Notes under the pieces: generated by a model | Seen by the model: only the letters and a program-made list of their open reading frames with translations | What the model was told of the DNA's origin: nothing | Databases searched by the model: none | Source of the DNA: Actinomycetota bacterium | GTDB taxonomy: Bacteria > Actinomycetota > Actinomycetes > Streptosporangiales > Streptosporangiaceae | Reading direction: 5' to 3' | Assembly: GCA_003168255.1 (NCBI GenBank) | Contig: PMSU01000130.1 | Location: 1-64,000, forward strand | Length of the DNA: 64,000 nt | Program-made: the position numbers and the translations under genes | Part shown: piece by piece, positions 1 through 11,285 of the stretch | Layout: the number at the start of each line of letters is the position of its first letter | Position numbering within the stretch: position 1 is the stretch's first letter

Positions 1-2614
1 CGGCGCCGGTCAGGCCCGCGGCAGCGGTCAAGCGCATCTCGCGCACGATCTCGGCCACGCCCGCCCGGCGCGACAGCCGGTCGTGGGAGCGCTTCTGGAA
101 TGGCAGCCCGGCGCGGGTGAGCGCCTGGGTGAGCGGTCCGGCCTGGCTATCTGTCCGGTAAAGCACCGCTACATCGGCCAGGCCGAGGCCGCTGTGGCCG
201 TGCCCGTCCGCCCTGCCGCTGTCCAGGGAATGGAAGGAGGCGCCGCCGAGGAGCCGATCGATCTCGGCCGCGATCCAGTCCGCTTCTGCCCGCTCGTCCG
301 GCGCCTCGTGCAGGGCGATCGCGGCCGGCCCCGATCGCCTGGCCGTAGCCGGCGACGGGCGGCTGGCCGCCCGGAGGCTCCGGTCAGGGACCAGCGTGGC
401 GGGGGCGATCGCCTGCACCGCGGCGGCCACGATGCCGGGCGCTGACCGGTAGTTCGTGCTCAGCTGAACCGTCTTGGCGCCGGGAAAATCCGCGCCGAAC
501 CGCAGGAAGAAGCCCACATCGCTGCCGCGGAAACCGTAGATCGCCTGATCCGGGTCGCCGATCATGGTCAGGCTCGCCCCCGGCGGCGAGCCGGCCGTCA
601 ACTGTCGCAGCAGGTCGTACTGCGGCTCGTTGACGTCCTGATACTCATCAACGCTGATGCAGGGCCACCGCTCTCGAAGCGCCGCCCTGAGATCCGGCTC
701 GCGGCGCAGCAGGGCCACCGGCAGCTCGACGAGGCTGTCGAAGTCAACCAGGCTGCGGGAGGTAAGCGCGGCGCGGAAATCCGCCCGCGCGTCCGGGTCC
801 CTGGCCGTCTCGGCTAGCATCCGACGCCCCTTGGCGGCCGATCCGGCGAGCTCGGCGGCCACGGCGAGCGTGGCGGCCTCGTCGGCGACCCTGAACCCGG
901 GGTCGAGCCCGGCGAGTTCATGGTTCTCCCGAAGGATCTGCAGGCCGAGGCCGTGGAATGTGGTCACGGTCACCCGCCCGGACTGTTGACCGGTGAGCGC
1001 CACGAGCCGCTGGCGCATCTCCGCCGCGGCCCGCCGGGTGAAAGTGATCGCCAGGCACTGGGCGGCCCGCACCCGCCCACCGGAGATCAAGTACGCGATG
1101 CGGTGGGTGAGCGTGTGGGTCTTGCCGGTACCGGGTCCCGCGATGATCAGCACGGGTCCGGTCGCGGTGGCGGCGGCGCGCTGCTCCGGATCGAGCCCGT
1201 CGAGCAGCGATGGCGCGGCCGGTGCGCCGCTCTCGCCCGGCGCCGGGGCCTTCGCCCTGCCTGGCTGCGTTGCGGCGGAGCCGTCCGGCGTCAGCCGTTC
1301 GGCTATGGTCCTTTCTTTCTTACCCGGCGGATCGGGCCTCGCCATGTCGAAAAGCGTTGCCGTACGAGAGAGCTCGTCCGAGCGCATCAGCCGGATGGTG
1401 CCGTACTCGCCGTCGTAACCGGCATCCCTGATGACCTCGCCCCGGCGCAGCCGGGCTATAGCCTCGCCGAGCAGGCCGCCGCCGACCCTGGTGACTTCGT
1501 CGTGCGGGACGTCGGTCAGGATTTCGATCTCCGGACCGAGCGCGGCTACCAGCCTGCCGACCTCAGCGGTTACCTTCTTACTCCGCGAACCCACCGACAT
1601 GATCTCGCCGACGATCTCCGGGAGCCTGATCAGGTTCGTGCTGGCCGCCGCGTTGGCAGGCCGGTACCCAGGCGGCCGGTCGGCCAGCGCGGCCACCCGG
1701 TGCAGCACTCCCACAGTCAGTGGTTTATCGCATTTCGGGCATATCCCGCCGTAGTCCCTCGTCTGTTCCGGCTCGAGCCGCACACCGCATTTCCGGTGGC
1801 CATCCAGGTGATACTTACCTTCCTCCGGATAGAACTCGAGCGTGCCGGCAAGACCGTCCCCGGTTCGCAGCGCGTCGGCCATCGCGAAATAATCCAGGCC
1901 GGTACTAAACGTCGTGGCTTCACGGCCGAGCATCGGCGGAGAGTGCGCGTCCGAGTTGCTCACTAGGCGATAGGAGTCGAGTACCGAGCACATCCAGTTC
2001 ATCGGCGGATCTGAGGACAGCCCGGTCTCGATGGCAAAAATGTTGCTGGCGAGATCGGCATAGCACTCCGCCACGGTGTCGAACCCGGACCTCGAGCCGA
2101 GCGCGGCGAACCAGGGAGTCCACACGTGCGCGGGCACGAGGTAACATCCGGCGCCGCCGTCTAGTGTGATCTCGAGTAGGTCGCGGGAGTCGAGGCCGAG
2201 GATCGGCCGGCCGTCGGAAGCCAGGTTCCCGATCTTGGAAAGGGCCGCGGTAATGCGGCCGGCCGCTTCGAAGTCCGGAGCGTAGAGGAGATGATGAACT
2301 TTTCTCGTCCGGTCGGCGCGACGGTAGATAGTTGAGATCTCCACCGACAGCATGAATCGGACAGGGCGGTCGCAGCTTGCCGGGGTTTCGCGCCTCAACC
2401 GCATCTCAAGTTCCGGCCGGAGCCTGAGCAGCCCGGGCTCGGCCGGGATGAGTGACTCGGCGAGTTCTTCGGCCCACCCGGGATGGGTAAAATCGCCGGT
2501 CCCGACGACCGTGATCCCTTTCCGCAGTGCCCACCAGGCAAGATTGCGTATGTCGCAGTCCTTGCTGCACGCACGGGAGAACCTGGAGTGGATGTGCAGG
2601 TCGGCGTAGAACAT
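1..2614 (-). CDS. PHP/endonuclease Q-like domain fused to UvrD-type helicase, C-terminus cut off by the window edge
   Basis: The gene reads leftwards off the window, so at least 871 residues are visible and the C-terminus is missing. The ATG at 2614 opens a PHP metal-site signature (YADLHIHSRFS, residues 3-13). An endonuclease Q-like half runs to about residue 390, with GTGDFTHPGW, SNSDAHSP and a cysteine knuckle (KCGVR...CPKC). From about residue 480 it is a superfamily 1 helicase: Walker A AGPGTGKT with Lys498, DEYQD at 656-660, GDPDQAIYGFRGS near 682, then NYRS. Family knowledge: EndoQ incises DNA beside deaminated bases and UvrD-type enzymes unwind 3'-5'. That the two steps are coupled here is inference. 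It starts divergently from the lsr2 side, about 230 bp away. Confidence 0.88.
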   Translation of the reverse strand, partial: MFYADLHIHSRFSRACSKDCDIRNLAWWALRKGITVVGTGDFTHPGWAEELAESLIPAEPGLLRLRPELEMRLRRETPASCDRPVRFMLSVEISTIYRRADRTRKVHHLLYAPDFEAAGRITAALSKIGNLASDGRPILGLDSRDLLEITLDGGAGCYLVPAHVWTPWFAALGSRSGFDTVAECYADLASNIFAIETGLSSDPPMNWMCSVLDSYRLVSNSDAHSPPMLGREATTFSTGLDYFAMADALRTGDGLAGTLEFYPEEGKYHLDGHRKCGVRLEPEQTRDYGGICPKCDKPLTVGVLHRVAALADRPPGYRPANAAASTNLIRLPEIVGEIMSVGSRSKKVTAEVGRLVAALGPEIEILTDVPHDEVTRVGGGLLGEAIARLRRGEVIRDAGYDGEYGTIRLMRSDELSRTATLFDMARPDPPGKKERTIAERLTPDGSAATQPGRAKAPAPGESGAPAAPSLLDGLDPEQRAAATATGPVLIIAGPGTGKTHTLTHRIAYLISGGRVRAAQCLAITFTRRAAAEMRQRLVALTGQQSGRVTVTTFHGLGLQILRENHELAGLDPGFRVADEAATLAVAAELAGSAAKGRRMLAETARDPDARADFRAALTSRSLVDFDSLVELPVALLRREPDLRAALRERWPCISVDEYQDVNEPQYDLLRQLTAGSPPGASLTMIGDPDQAIYGFRGSDVGFFLRFGADFPGAKTVQLSTNYRSAPGIVAAAVQAIAPATLVPDRSLRAASRPSPATARRSGPAAIALHEAPDERAEADWIAAEIDRLLGGASFHSLDSGRADGHGHSGLGLADVAVLYRTDSQAGPLTQALTRAGLPFQKRSHDRLSRRAGVAEIVREMRLTAAAGLTGA

Positions 2615-2844
2615 GGCACCGTCGCTAACTCATACCGTCGGCGGGAAAGTCCGCCGCCGCCGATCCTGCCACGCGCCGCCAGCCGGCGGCCGAGTTCCGC
2701 GCCGTTTGGGTCTATGCGTCACAATGCCTAGACAGGGTGCGTCAAGCCCGCGATGCGGTGTAAGCAAGCAGAAGGGGCGTTGCGCCCTCGGCCGGTCGAC
2801 GGAACCGGCCTGAACTGGCGGGAACTGACGGGGAGGGGAGTACG

Positions 2845-3084
2845 TTGCAAGATCTGGCTGTGCTCACACCATCGCTGATCGTATGTGCTGCCTTCCTCAC
2901 CGGAGTGTTCGTCCTGCTCCGCCGTGAGATGGCGCCAAGGCGGCGTGACCGGGAAGGCGACGGTTCGGCAGCGGAAATGTCGGCTGGCGGACCGATTTCT
3001 GAACAGGAAGAGACCGGGTCAAACGCAACATCTGGCAACGAAGAGACAGCAGATCAGCAGACTGGAAGGCGTTCGCAGGGCTAG
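2845..3084 (+). CDS. small single-pass membrane protein, function unknown
   Basis: A 79-residue ORF with a TTG start preceded by a strong purine-rich ribosome site (GGGGAGGGGAG, 4 nt upstream). Residues 8-26 form one hydrophobic helix (SLIVCAAFLTGVFVLL), followed by a basic RREMAPRRRDR segment and a polar acidic tail. This looks like an N-out or N-in anchored protein with a short charged domain. It sits 200 bp upstream of lsr2 on the same strand. No family is recognised. The ribosome site and membrane helix make it more likely real than a chance ORF, but it could be spurious. Confidence 0.5.
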   Translation: MQDLAVLTPSLIVCAAFLTGVFVLLRREMAPRRRDREGDGSAAEMSAGGPISEQEETGSNATSGNEETADQQTGRRSQG

Positions 3085-3215
3085 CGCTCGATAGTCTGCC
3101 TTGCCGGTTTCATGTAGAAGCATCTGGTCCGTGATTACGGAGCGTTACGGCAATCTTCCGGTCCGTTTGCGTCGCCTTGCAACGGTAACTCATACTCGAT
3201 TCCGCGCGTCAGGAA

Positions 3216-3261
3216 TTGTCAGAAGCAACTCGCGGGTATATGTTTGCTGCCTAAATATACT
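3216..3261 (+). promoter_or_regulatory. candidate lsr2 promoter region
   Basis: An unusually AT-rich patch upstream of lsr2 holds TTGTCA (3216-3221), 17 nt, then TATGTT (3239-3244), which fits a -35/-10 pair. A second -10-like TATACT lies at 3256-3261. Two overlapping promoters are possible. AT-rich leader DNA would also suit Lsr2 binding its own promoter; that is inference. Confidence 0.45.
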
Positions 3262-3286
3262 TACCCCAGCGGAAGGGCTGACACCC

Positions 3287-3619
3287 ATGGCACAGAAGGT
3301 GAAGGTGACGGTCGTCTGCGACCTTCCCCACGATGGGGAGGTCGAGGGTCAGGAGACAGTTCAGTTCTCCTTTGACGGCACCTCCTACGAGATCGACGTG
3401 TGTTCCAAGCACGCCAAGGAACTGCGCGAGAAGGTTGGGCAGTACGCGGATCACGCTCGCAAGGCGAGTGCGGTCGGACGGCGGCGCCGGTCGCGCACCG
3501 GACCCGGTCGCGAGCGCAGCGGAGAAATCAGGGCGTGGGCGAAGCAGCGCGGGCACAAGGTGAGTGAGCGCGGCCGCATTCCGGCCACCATCATTGCTGA
3601 GTACGAAGCCTCACACTAA
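3287..3619 (+). CDS. lsr2: nucleoid-associated xenogeneic silencer Lsr2
   Basis: A 110-residue protein of the usual Lsr2 length. The N-terminal half (MAQKVKVTVVCDLPHDGE to about residue 60) is the beta-sheet oligomerisation domain. The C-terminal half carries IRAWAKQRGHKVSERGRIP, with the RGR AT-hook-like loop that inserts in the minor groove. Lsr2 bridges AT-rich DNA and silences horizontally acquired genes (family knowledge). The reading frame is open further upstream to 3101, but homology starts at the ATG at 3287, which follows GGAAGGG. A strong hairpin follows the stop. clpC lies downstream, a common actinobacterial neighbour. Confidence 0.96.
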   Translation: MAQKVKVTVVCDLPHDGEVEGQETVQFSFDGTSYEIDVCSKHAKELREKVGQYADHARKASAVGRRRRSRTGPGRERSGEIRAWAKQRGHKVSERGRIPATIIAEYEASH

Positions 3620-3632
3620 GACCGGAGTATGG

Positions 3633-3656
3633 GGCCCCGCCGGAAGGGGCGGGGCC
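3633..3656 (+). terminator. GC-rich hairpin terminator after lsr2
   Basis: Perfect 9-bp stem GGCCCCGCC (3633-3641) / GGCGGGGCC (3648-3656) with a GGAAGG loop, 14 nt past the lsr2 stop. There is no U-tract, as is common for actinobacterial hairpin terminators. Confidence 0.65.
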
Positions 3657-3808
3657 GCGCGCAGCCCGCGGTAACCATTGCGCCGGTGCCCTTGTCTGGC
3701 GAACGGTGACCTCATCCGGTGCATCGGCGGCCTGTCCGTCGCGGCTGTCAGATATGTGTTGTTCGTTGCGGCTGCTGCGCGGCCCGCTGCCCACGGGGGC
3801 GGCGGGCC

Positions 3809-3825
3809 GTTCGCTTGCGGCGTAC
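3809..3825. promoter_or_regulatory. ClgR-like operator upstream of clpC
   Basis: GTTCGC-TTGCG-GCGTAC is an interrupted palindrome with the CGC-N5-GCG core described for ClgR, the actinobacterial activator of clp genes. It lies 170 bp before the clpC start. The match is by eye to a short consensus, so it remains a candidate. Confidence 0.5.
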
Positions 3826-3994
3826 TCGGAACACCTGGCCCCCCTTACGGGGTTGGATGGGATGAAGGCCCGTTGTCGGGGAACGTCTTCATCGTGCGAT
3901 GTGCGCGGACGGTGTGGCCCGGCACCTGGCTAGCATGCGGAAGGAACGGCGCCGGACATCCCGGGCCTGCCGACCGCTCTGTGAGGAGCGCGAG

Positions 3995-6559
<2,565 letters not shown>

Positions 6560-6578
6560 TTCTTCGCCGCAGCAAACG

Positions 6579-6615
6579 AAACGAGCCGCCCGCAAGTCCT
6601 GCGGGCGGCTCGTTT
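6579..6615. terminator. bidirectional terminator between clpC and mutY
   Basis: A perfect 16-bp stem, AAACGAGCCGCCCGCA (6579-6594) / TGCGGGCGGCTCGTTT (6600-6615), with a 5-nt loop. The A-rich left arm and T-rich right arm give a short U run in both directions, suiting the convergent clpC and mutY transcripts. Confidence 0.9.
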
Positions 6616-6675
6616 GCATGCGCCCGGCAGTCCTCGCGTGCCTGGCCTCGCGTGCCTGGCCTCGCGTGCCTGGCC

Positions 6676-7548
6676 TCAGACGCCAGGGAGCGAGAACATG
6701 TCATCGGCGTGCGCTTCGACGAGCCCGTCCGCGACGAGCCCGTCAAGTGCCCGCGATCGCCGTGCCGGTTCCGGCCAGGCCGCGGTGAGCTGCGGTCCGC
6801 TGACCGGCCCATGAGCTTCCCGGATGACGGCGAGCAGCGCTCCGCGGCACTGCCTGTCGGTGCCTGTGTAACGCTGCCCGCCGCGCCTGGGCGCGGCCTG
6901 GGGCCGGCCGGCGCGCAGCCACGAGCACTCGGCCGCCAGCGGGCATTCGGTGCAGCGGGGGCGGGCAGCCGTGCACACGAGCGCGCCGAGTTCCATCACG
7001 GCCACCGACCACCGGGCCGCCACGGCGGGATCGGCAGGCAGCAGGGACTCGGCTAGCCGTGCCTCGGCCACCGAGACGGCAGGCCCGGCGACCTGCGTGC
7101 CGCTGATCAGGCGGGCGAGCACGCGGCGAACGTTCGTGTCGAGGACGGCGTGCCGCTGGCCGAAGGCGAAGCTGGCCACCGCGGCCGCCGTGTAGCTGCC
7201 GATGCCCGGGAGATCGAGCAGTTCCGCGTGGCAGGCAGGGACCTGCCCGCCGTGCCGCTGCACCAGGATGCCGGCAATGGCGTGCAGGCGCAGCGCACGC
7301 CGCGGATAGCCGAGCCGGCCCCACTGCCTGACCGCCTCCCCGGCTGGCGAGCCGGCCAGGGCCGCCGGAGTCGGCCAGCGCTCCAGCCACGCTTGATAGG
7401 CAGGCAGCACCCGGGCCACCGGGGTCTGCTGGAGCATCACCTCGCTCACCAGCACGGCCCAGGGTGATGCGTCAGGCCTCCGCCATGGCAGGTCCCTGCT
7501 GTGCGCTGAGTACCAGGACAGGACTCGCTCGTGGTGCCGGTGCGTCAT
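6676..7548 (-). CDS. mutY: A/G-specific adenine glycosylase MutY
   Basis: Removes adenine mispaired with 8-oxoguanine. From the ATG at 7548 it is 290 residues. Catalytic Glu36 lies in SEVMLQQTP, the helix-hairpin-helix is LPGIGSYTAAAV (113-124), and catalytic Asp137 is in VLDTN. The 4Fe-4S loop follows as CTAARPRCTECPLAAEC (C-x6-C-x2-C-x5-C). The C-terminal NUDIX-like 8-oxoG domain of E. coli MutY is largely missing, and about 70 basic, low-complexity residues take its place; short MutY proteins are usual in actinobacteria. The frame also opens at 7620, but that start would lie only 9 bp from the divergent gene, so 7548 is preferred. Confidence 0.93.
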   Translation of the reverse strand: MTHRHHERVLSWYSAHSRDLPWRRPDASPWAVLVSEVMLQQTPVARVLPAYQAWLERWPTPAALAGSPAGEAVRQWGRLGYPRRALRLHAIAGILVQRHGGQVPACHAELLDLPGIGSYTAAAVASFAFGQRHAVLDTNVRRVLARLISGTQVAGPAVSVAEARLAESLLPADPAVAARWSVAVMELGALVCTAARPRCTECPLAAECSWLRAGRPQAAPRRGGQRYTGTDRQCRGALLAVIREAHGPVSGPQLTAAWPEPARRSRALDGLVADGLVEAHADDMFSLPGV

Positions 7549-7629
7549 GACGGAGCCGATCGTCGCATGGATCGCGGGCTGCCGGCGGGTCGGCAGGATA
7601 ACTCGCCGTAAGCTCTGCATACTATTTGC
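7549..7629. promoter_or_regulatory. divergent promoter region, mutY and anchored protein
   Basis: An AT-rich patch (GCATACTATTTGCAT, 7613-7627) offers -10-like elements on both strands: CATACT forwards and TAGTAT backwards. The forward ATG at 7630 would be almost leaderless. No clear operator was seen. Confidence 0.35.
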
Positions 7630-8409
7630 ATGGATCCGATTACTCCTCGTAACCGGAGCCGGTCGGGGGTTGAGCCCGATGTCTACTGGCGCCGGAGGCT
7701 ATTCGCGCTCGCAGCTGGTCTCGGCGTGCTCGGCTTGCTCGCCTGGGCGGTGGGTGGTGCCACCGCTACCCGTCCGACGGCCGCGACGGCATCGCTGAAC
7801 AGCCAGGGATCGCAGGGGAACATCTCGGCGCCGGGCGCATCGCCGGCCGTGTCTACCGCGTGGCCAAGCCCGTCGGCCGTCAGCCCGTCGCCGAGTCCGT
7901 CGCCGTCGGCGTCCCCGTCCCCTACTGGCACCGCGCACTCCAGCACGGAGGGCAAGAAGTCCGCGTCGTCGGCCCGGCGGCCGCGCAGCGACCATGCGGC
8001 GGCTAGCACGCGTGCGCACGGCAGCGGCTGTGCTGCCGATGATGTGGTGATCAGCCTTACCGCCCGCAGCGACGACTACGATGCCACAGCGCGGCCGGAA
8101 TTCGGGATCGACGTGGTGTCCACGGATGGCCGCACCTGCACGTTCAATGTCGGCGCCAAGTACCTGACCCTGGTCATCGAGTCGGGCGGCGTCAGGGCCT
8201 GGGGCTCGGCCGATTGCGTCCGCGGCGCCGGAACGCAGGTCACGAAGCTGGCGCGCGGCGTGCCCATTCAGCGGAGCATCTCGTGGGACCGGATGCTCTC
8301 CTCTCCGGGATGCCGCCTGCCGCGCACGGCTGCGCGGCCGGGCACCTACACGGTGACCGCGTCCGACGCCGGAGCCCGTAGCCACACCCTGGTCTTCGTG
8401 CTCGGCTGA
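7630..8409 (+). CDS. membrane-anchored extracytoplasmic protein, function unknown
   Basis: 259 residues. A short basic N-terminus precedes one membrane span (about residues 24-46, LFALAAGLGVLGLLAWAVGG). A long Ser/Pro/Thr linker follows (about 60-115, with repeated SPSPSPS). The C-terminal domain (about 132-259) is compact and probably beta-rich, with Cys residues that could form disulphides (GSGCAADD, RTCTFNV, SADCVRG, SPGCRLP). This is the layout of a cell-surface domain held away from the membrane by a flexible stalk. It is divergent from mutY and convergent with radA. No family is assigned. Confidence 0.75.
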   Translation: MDPITPRNRSRSGVEPDVYWRRRLFALAAGLGVLGLLAWAVGGATATRPTAATASLNSQGSQGNISAPGASPAVSTAWPSPSAVSPSPSPSPSASPSPTGTAHSSTEGKKSASSARRPRSDHAAASTRAHGSGCAADDVVISLTARSDDYDATARPEFGIDVVSTDGRTCTFNVGAKYLTLVIESGGVRAWGSADCVRGAGTQVTKLARGVPIQRSISWDRMLSSPGCRLPRTAARPGTYTVTASDAGARSHTLVFVLG

Positions 8410-8440
8410 CCGCGGGCAGGATCTGCGACGGGCGGCCGCA

Positions 8441-9868
8441 TCAGTCGCGCGTGCCGTAGTCGCCGAGCGCAACGGCGATCGCTGCCGTCACGTCCGCGAC
8501 CTCCCTGATCTCTATGGGCTCGCCCTGCTCGCCCGGATCCGTTGCGTCCAGGCAGGACGGCAGGGCGCCCGAGGCGGCTGGCACTATCGCCCGCCGGAAC
8601 CCCAGCCGCTGTGCCTCCGCTATTCGCCTGGCCAGACCCGGCACCCGTCGCACCTCGCCAGCCAGGCCGACTTCGCCGATGGCCACGACATCGCCAGGCA
8701 CGCTCAGGTTGACGATCGTGCTCGCGATGGCCAGCGCGACCGCGAGGTCGACGGACGGCTCGAAGAGCCTGACCCCGCCGACCGTGGCCGCGTAGACATC
8801 GCACCCGGCCAGCTTCAGGTTCGTCCGGCGCTTCAGCACGGCGACCAGCATCCCTACCCGGGAGGCGTCAAGCCCGGAGGTTACCCGGCGCGGCAGCTCG
8901 GCCTGGGTGGTTCCGACCAGCGCCTGCACCTCGGCGACCAGGGCGCGGCGGCCCTCGAGTGCCACCGTCACGCACGTTCCCGGCACCGACTCGCAGCGCT
9001 GCGACAGGAACAGGCCGCTCGGGTCCGGCAACCCGATGAGGCCGTATTCTCCCAGTTCAAAGCAGCCGATCTCATCCGTCGGCCCGAACCGGTTCTTCAC
9101 CGCCCGCACGATCCGTAGCTGAGAGTGCCGTTCGCCTTCGAAATACAGCACGACATCTACCAGGTGCTCGAGCGCCCGCGGTCCGGCTATCGCGCCATCC
9201 TTGGTCACGTGCCCGACGAGCACGGTGGTCATCATGCACTCCTTCGCGACCGCGGTCAGGGCGGCCGCGACGGCACGCACCTGCGTTACCCCGCCAGGTG
9301 CGCCGTCGATACCCGGAGCGGCAATGGTCTGCACGGAGTCGACGACCAGCAGCCTGGGCCGGACCGCTTCGACGTGACCGAGAAGCGCGGACAGGCCGGT
9401 CTCGGCCGCCAGGAAGAGGTCGGCATGGACCGCGCCTATCCGGTCGGCCCGCAGCCGTACCTGGCCGGCCGACTCCTCTGCGGTCACGTACAGCACCGGA
9501 CCCAAACAGGCGGCCTGGGCGCACGCCTCGAGCAGCAGGGTTGACTTGCCCACGCCGGGCTCACCTGCCAGCAAGATCACCGCTCCTGGCACGAGGCCGC
9601 CGCCGAGCACCCGGTCCAGCTCATCCAGGCCGGTGGGGCGTGCCGCGGCCGCGGTGGCGTCCACCTGGCCGATCGGAATGGCCGGCGTGCTGACCGGTCC
9701 GGCGCCGACGGCTCTCAGCCCGGTGTGCGCCAGCACCGGGGCCTCGGCCGCTTCCACCGTTCCCCACGCCTGGCACTCCCCGCACCGCCCGGCCCACCTC
9801 GTCGTGCGCCAGCCGCATACTGTGCACCGGAAGGCCGTAGCCGTCGTGCCGGTCGATGACTTCGCCAT
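8441..9868 (-). CDS. radA: DNA repair protein RadA (Sms)
   Basis: A RecA-like ATPase that processes recombination intermediates by branch migration. The N-terminal zinc finger is C15-x2-C18-x10-C29-x2-C32 (CTVCGW...CGECQAWG). Walker A is GEPGVGKST, and the RadA-specific KNRFG motif (VKNRFGPTDEIGCFEL) is present. The C-terminal third is the Lon-like fold (VGGVRLFEPSVDLAVALAIAS). From the ATG at 9868 the length is 475 residues, typical of the family. An in-frame GTG at 9898 would add 10 residues; neither start has a good ribosome site. It is convergent with the anchored protein and divergent from the isomerase gene. Confidence 0.96.
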   Translation of the reverse strand: MAKSSTGTTATAFRCTVCGWRTTRWAGRCGECQAWGTVEAAEAPVLAHTGLRAVGAGPVSTPAIPIGQVDATAAAARPTGLDELDRVLGGGLVPGAVILLAGEPGVGKSTLLLEACAQAACLGPVLYVTAEESAGQVRLRADRIGAVHADLFLAAETGLSALLGHVEAVRPRLLVVDSVQTIAAPGIDGAPGGVTQVRAVAAALTAVAKECMMTTVLVGHVTKDGAIAGPRALEHLVDVVLYFEGERHSQLRIVRAVKNRFGPTDEIGCFELGEYGLIGLPDPSGLFLSQRCESVPGTCVTVALEGRRALVAEVQALVGTTQAELPRRVTSGLDASRVGMLVAVLKRRTNLKLAGCDVYAATVGGVRLFEPSVDLAVALAIASTIVNLSVPGDVVAIGEVGLAGEVRRVPGLARRIAEAQRLGFRRAIVPAASGALPSCLDATDPGEQGEPIEIREVADVTAAIAVALGDYGTRD

Positions 9869-9979
9869 GATCGGCACGCTAGCTGGCGGGTACGACACTC
9901 GCCGCTTGGCAGCGGCCGGCCTGGTTCGGCATAAGCTAGCCCGCGGAGGCTAAGCAGCGGCGATCGGTAGGGAGGCGCA

Positions 9980-10828
9980 GTGACGAAGACTGCCGGAGTG
10001 CCGCGCACGCGCCTCGCGCTGTCCACCAGTTCGGTCTACCCGGACAGCACGCCGGACGCCTTCGAGACGGCCGCCAGGCTCGGCTACGACGGCGTCGAGG
10101 TGATGGTCTACACCGATCCGGTGAGCCAGAATATGGACGTCCTGCGCAGGTTGTCCGACTATCACCAGATCCCGGTAGTCGCCGTGCACGCGCCATCCCT
10201 GCTGCTCACCCAGCGGGTCTGGGGGCGCGATCCCTGGGAGAAGCTCCGCCGGTCAAAGGACGTGGCGGAGCGGCTCGGCGCGAGCGTGGTCGTCCTGCAC
10301 CCGCCATTCCGCTGGCAGCGGGAGTACGCCCGCGACTTCGAGGCCGGCCTGGCCAGGATGAGCGAGGAAACCGACGTAGTCTTCGCCGTCGAGAACATGT
10401 ACCCGCTGCGCGCGCGGGCGACCGAGGTGGTGCCCTACGCACGGCACTGGGATCCGGTCGGGCAGGACTACCCCAACGTCACGCTCGACCTCTCCCACAC
10501 GGCCGCGTCCGGCTCGGACGCGCTGGCCATGGCAGCCGCGCTCGGCGACCGGCTGGCGCACGTTCACATGGCCGACGGGACGGGCACGGCGATAGCCCCA
10601 GACGAGCACCTGGTCCCGGGCCGGGGTGGCCAGCCCTGCGCCGAGATGCTCGAGTGGCTTTCGGCTGCCGGGTATCCCGGCATCGTCGTGCTCGAGGTGA
10701 ACACCCGCCGCGCCCAGTCGAAGGAGGAGCGGCAGGCCGATCTGGCAGAGGCACTCGCGTTCACCCGGCTTCACCTTGGCCTGCCCGCCGGGCAGGCCGT
10801 CGCTGGGTCCGGGTCAGGAACCGCCTGA
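9980..10828 (+). CDS. sugar phosphate isomerase/epimerase family (xylose isomerase-like TIM barrel)
   Basis: 282 residues from a GTG start 6 nt after GGGAGGCG. The pattern [70 protein letters not shown] matches the AP-endonuclease-2/xylose isomerase superfamily. His, Glu and Asp residues at strand ends could bind a divalent metal. The superfamily includes sugar epimerases and endonuclease IV, so the substrate is not known. It stands alone between radA (divergent) and dtd (convergent), so context gives no pathway. Confidence 0.85.
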   Translation: MTKTAGVPRTRLALSTSSVYPDSTPDAFETAARLGYDGVEVMVYTDPVSQNMDVLRRLSDYHQIPVVAVHAPSLLLTQRVWGRDPWEKLRRSKDVAERLGASVVVLHPPFRWQREYARDFEAGLARMSEETDVVFAVENMYPLRARATEVVPYARHWDPVGQDYPNVTLDLSHTAASGSDALAMAAALGDRLAHVHMADGTGTAIAPDEHLVPGRGGQPCAEMLEWLSAAGYPGIVVLEVNTRRAQSKEERQADLAEALAFTRLHLGLPAGQAVAGSGSGTA

Positions 10829-10839
10829 TGGCGCGTGCC

Positions 10840-11265
10840 TCACGCATCCAGGATCAGTGTCATCGGACCGTCGTTGACCAGGGATACCTCCATCTGCGCG
10901 CCAAAGACTCCCGTCTCCACCCGGGCGCCGAGCCCGCGCAGCGCGGCGACGAACTCGTCCACCAGCGGCTCCGCCACCGGACCAGGCGCTGCCGCCAGCC
11001 AGGACGGGCGGCGCCCCTTCCTGGTATCCGCGTACAACGTAAACTGGCTGATCACCAGCAGCGGCGCGGCAACGTCCGCGCAGGACCGCTCACCAGCCAG
11101 GATCCGAAGATGGTAGATCTTGCGCGCCAGGACTGCCGCCGTCTGCCGGGTGTCGCAGTGGGTCACGCCAACGAGCACCACCAGGCCGGGTTCGCTGACC
11201 GACCCGACGGTAACACCGGCAACGGTGACGCTTGCTTGGCTGACGCGCTGGACTACGGCTCGCAC
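10840..11265 (-). CDS. dtd: D-aminoacyl-tRNA deacylase
   Basis: 141 residues, the normal length. Dtd hydrolyses D-amino acids (and glycine) wrongly attached to tRNA. It starts [13 protein letters not shown] and carries the signature [19 protein letters not shown] (about residues 78-96) and the NDGPMTL motif near the C-terminus, where the Gly-Pro pair gives chiral specificity. The gene ends 11 bp from the stop of the isomerase on the other strand and is divergent from the BKACE gene, with only 20 bp between starts, so their promoters must overlap. Confidence 0.96.
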   Translation of the reverse strand: MRAVVQRVSQASVTVAGVTVGSVSEPGLVVLVGVTHCDTRQTAAVLARKIYHLRILAGERSCADVAAPLLVISQFTLYADTRKGRRPSWLAAAPGPVAEPLVDEFVAALRGLGARVETGVFGAQMEVSLVNDGPMTLILDA

Positions 11266-11285
11266 GAGAATGCATTCTGCCCCTG

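Larger units (their letters stand above)
3620..3994 (+). other. 375-bp intergenic region between lsr2 and clpC
   Basis: Holds the lsr2 terminator (3633-3656), a possible -10 element (GATATGTGT near 3750) and the ClgR-like box (3809-3825). The clpC ribosome site GAGGAG lies at 3983-3988. No coding sequence is convincing here. Confidence 0.6.
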
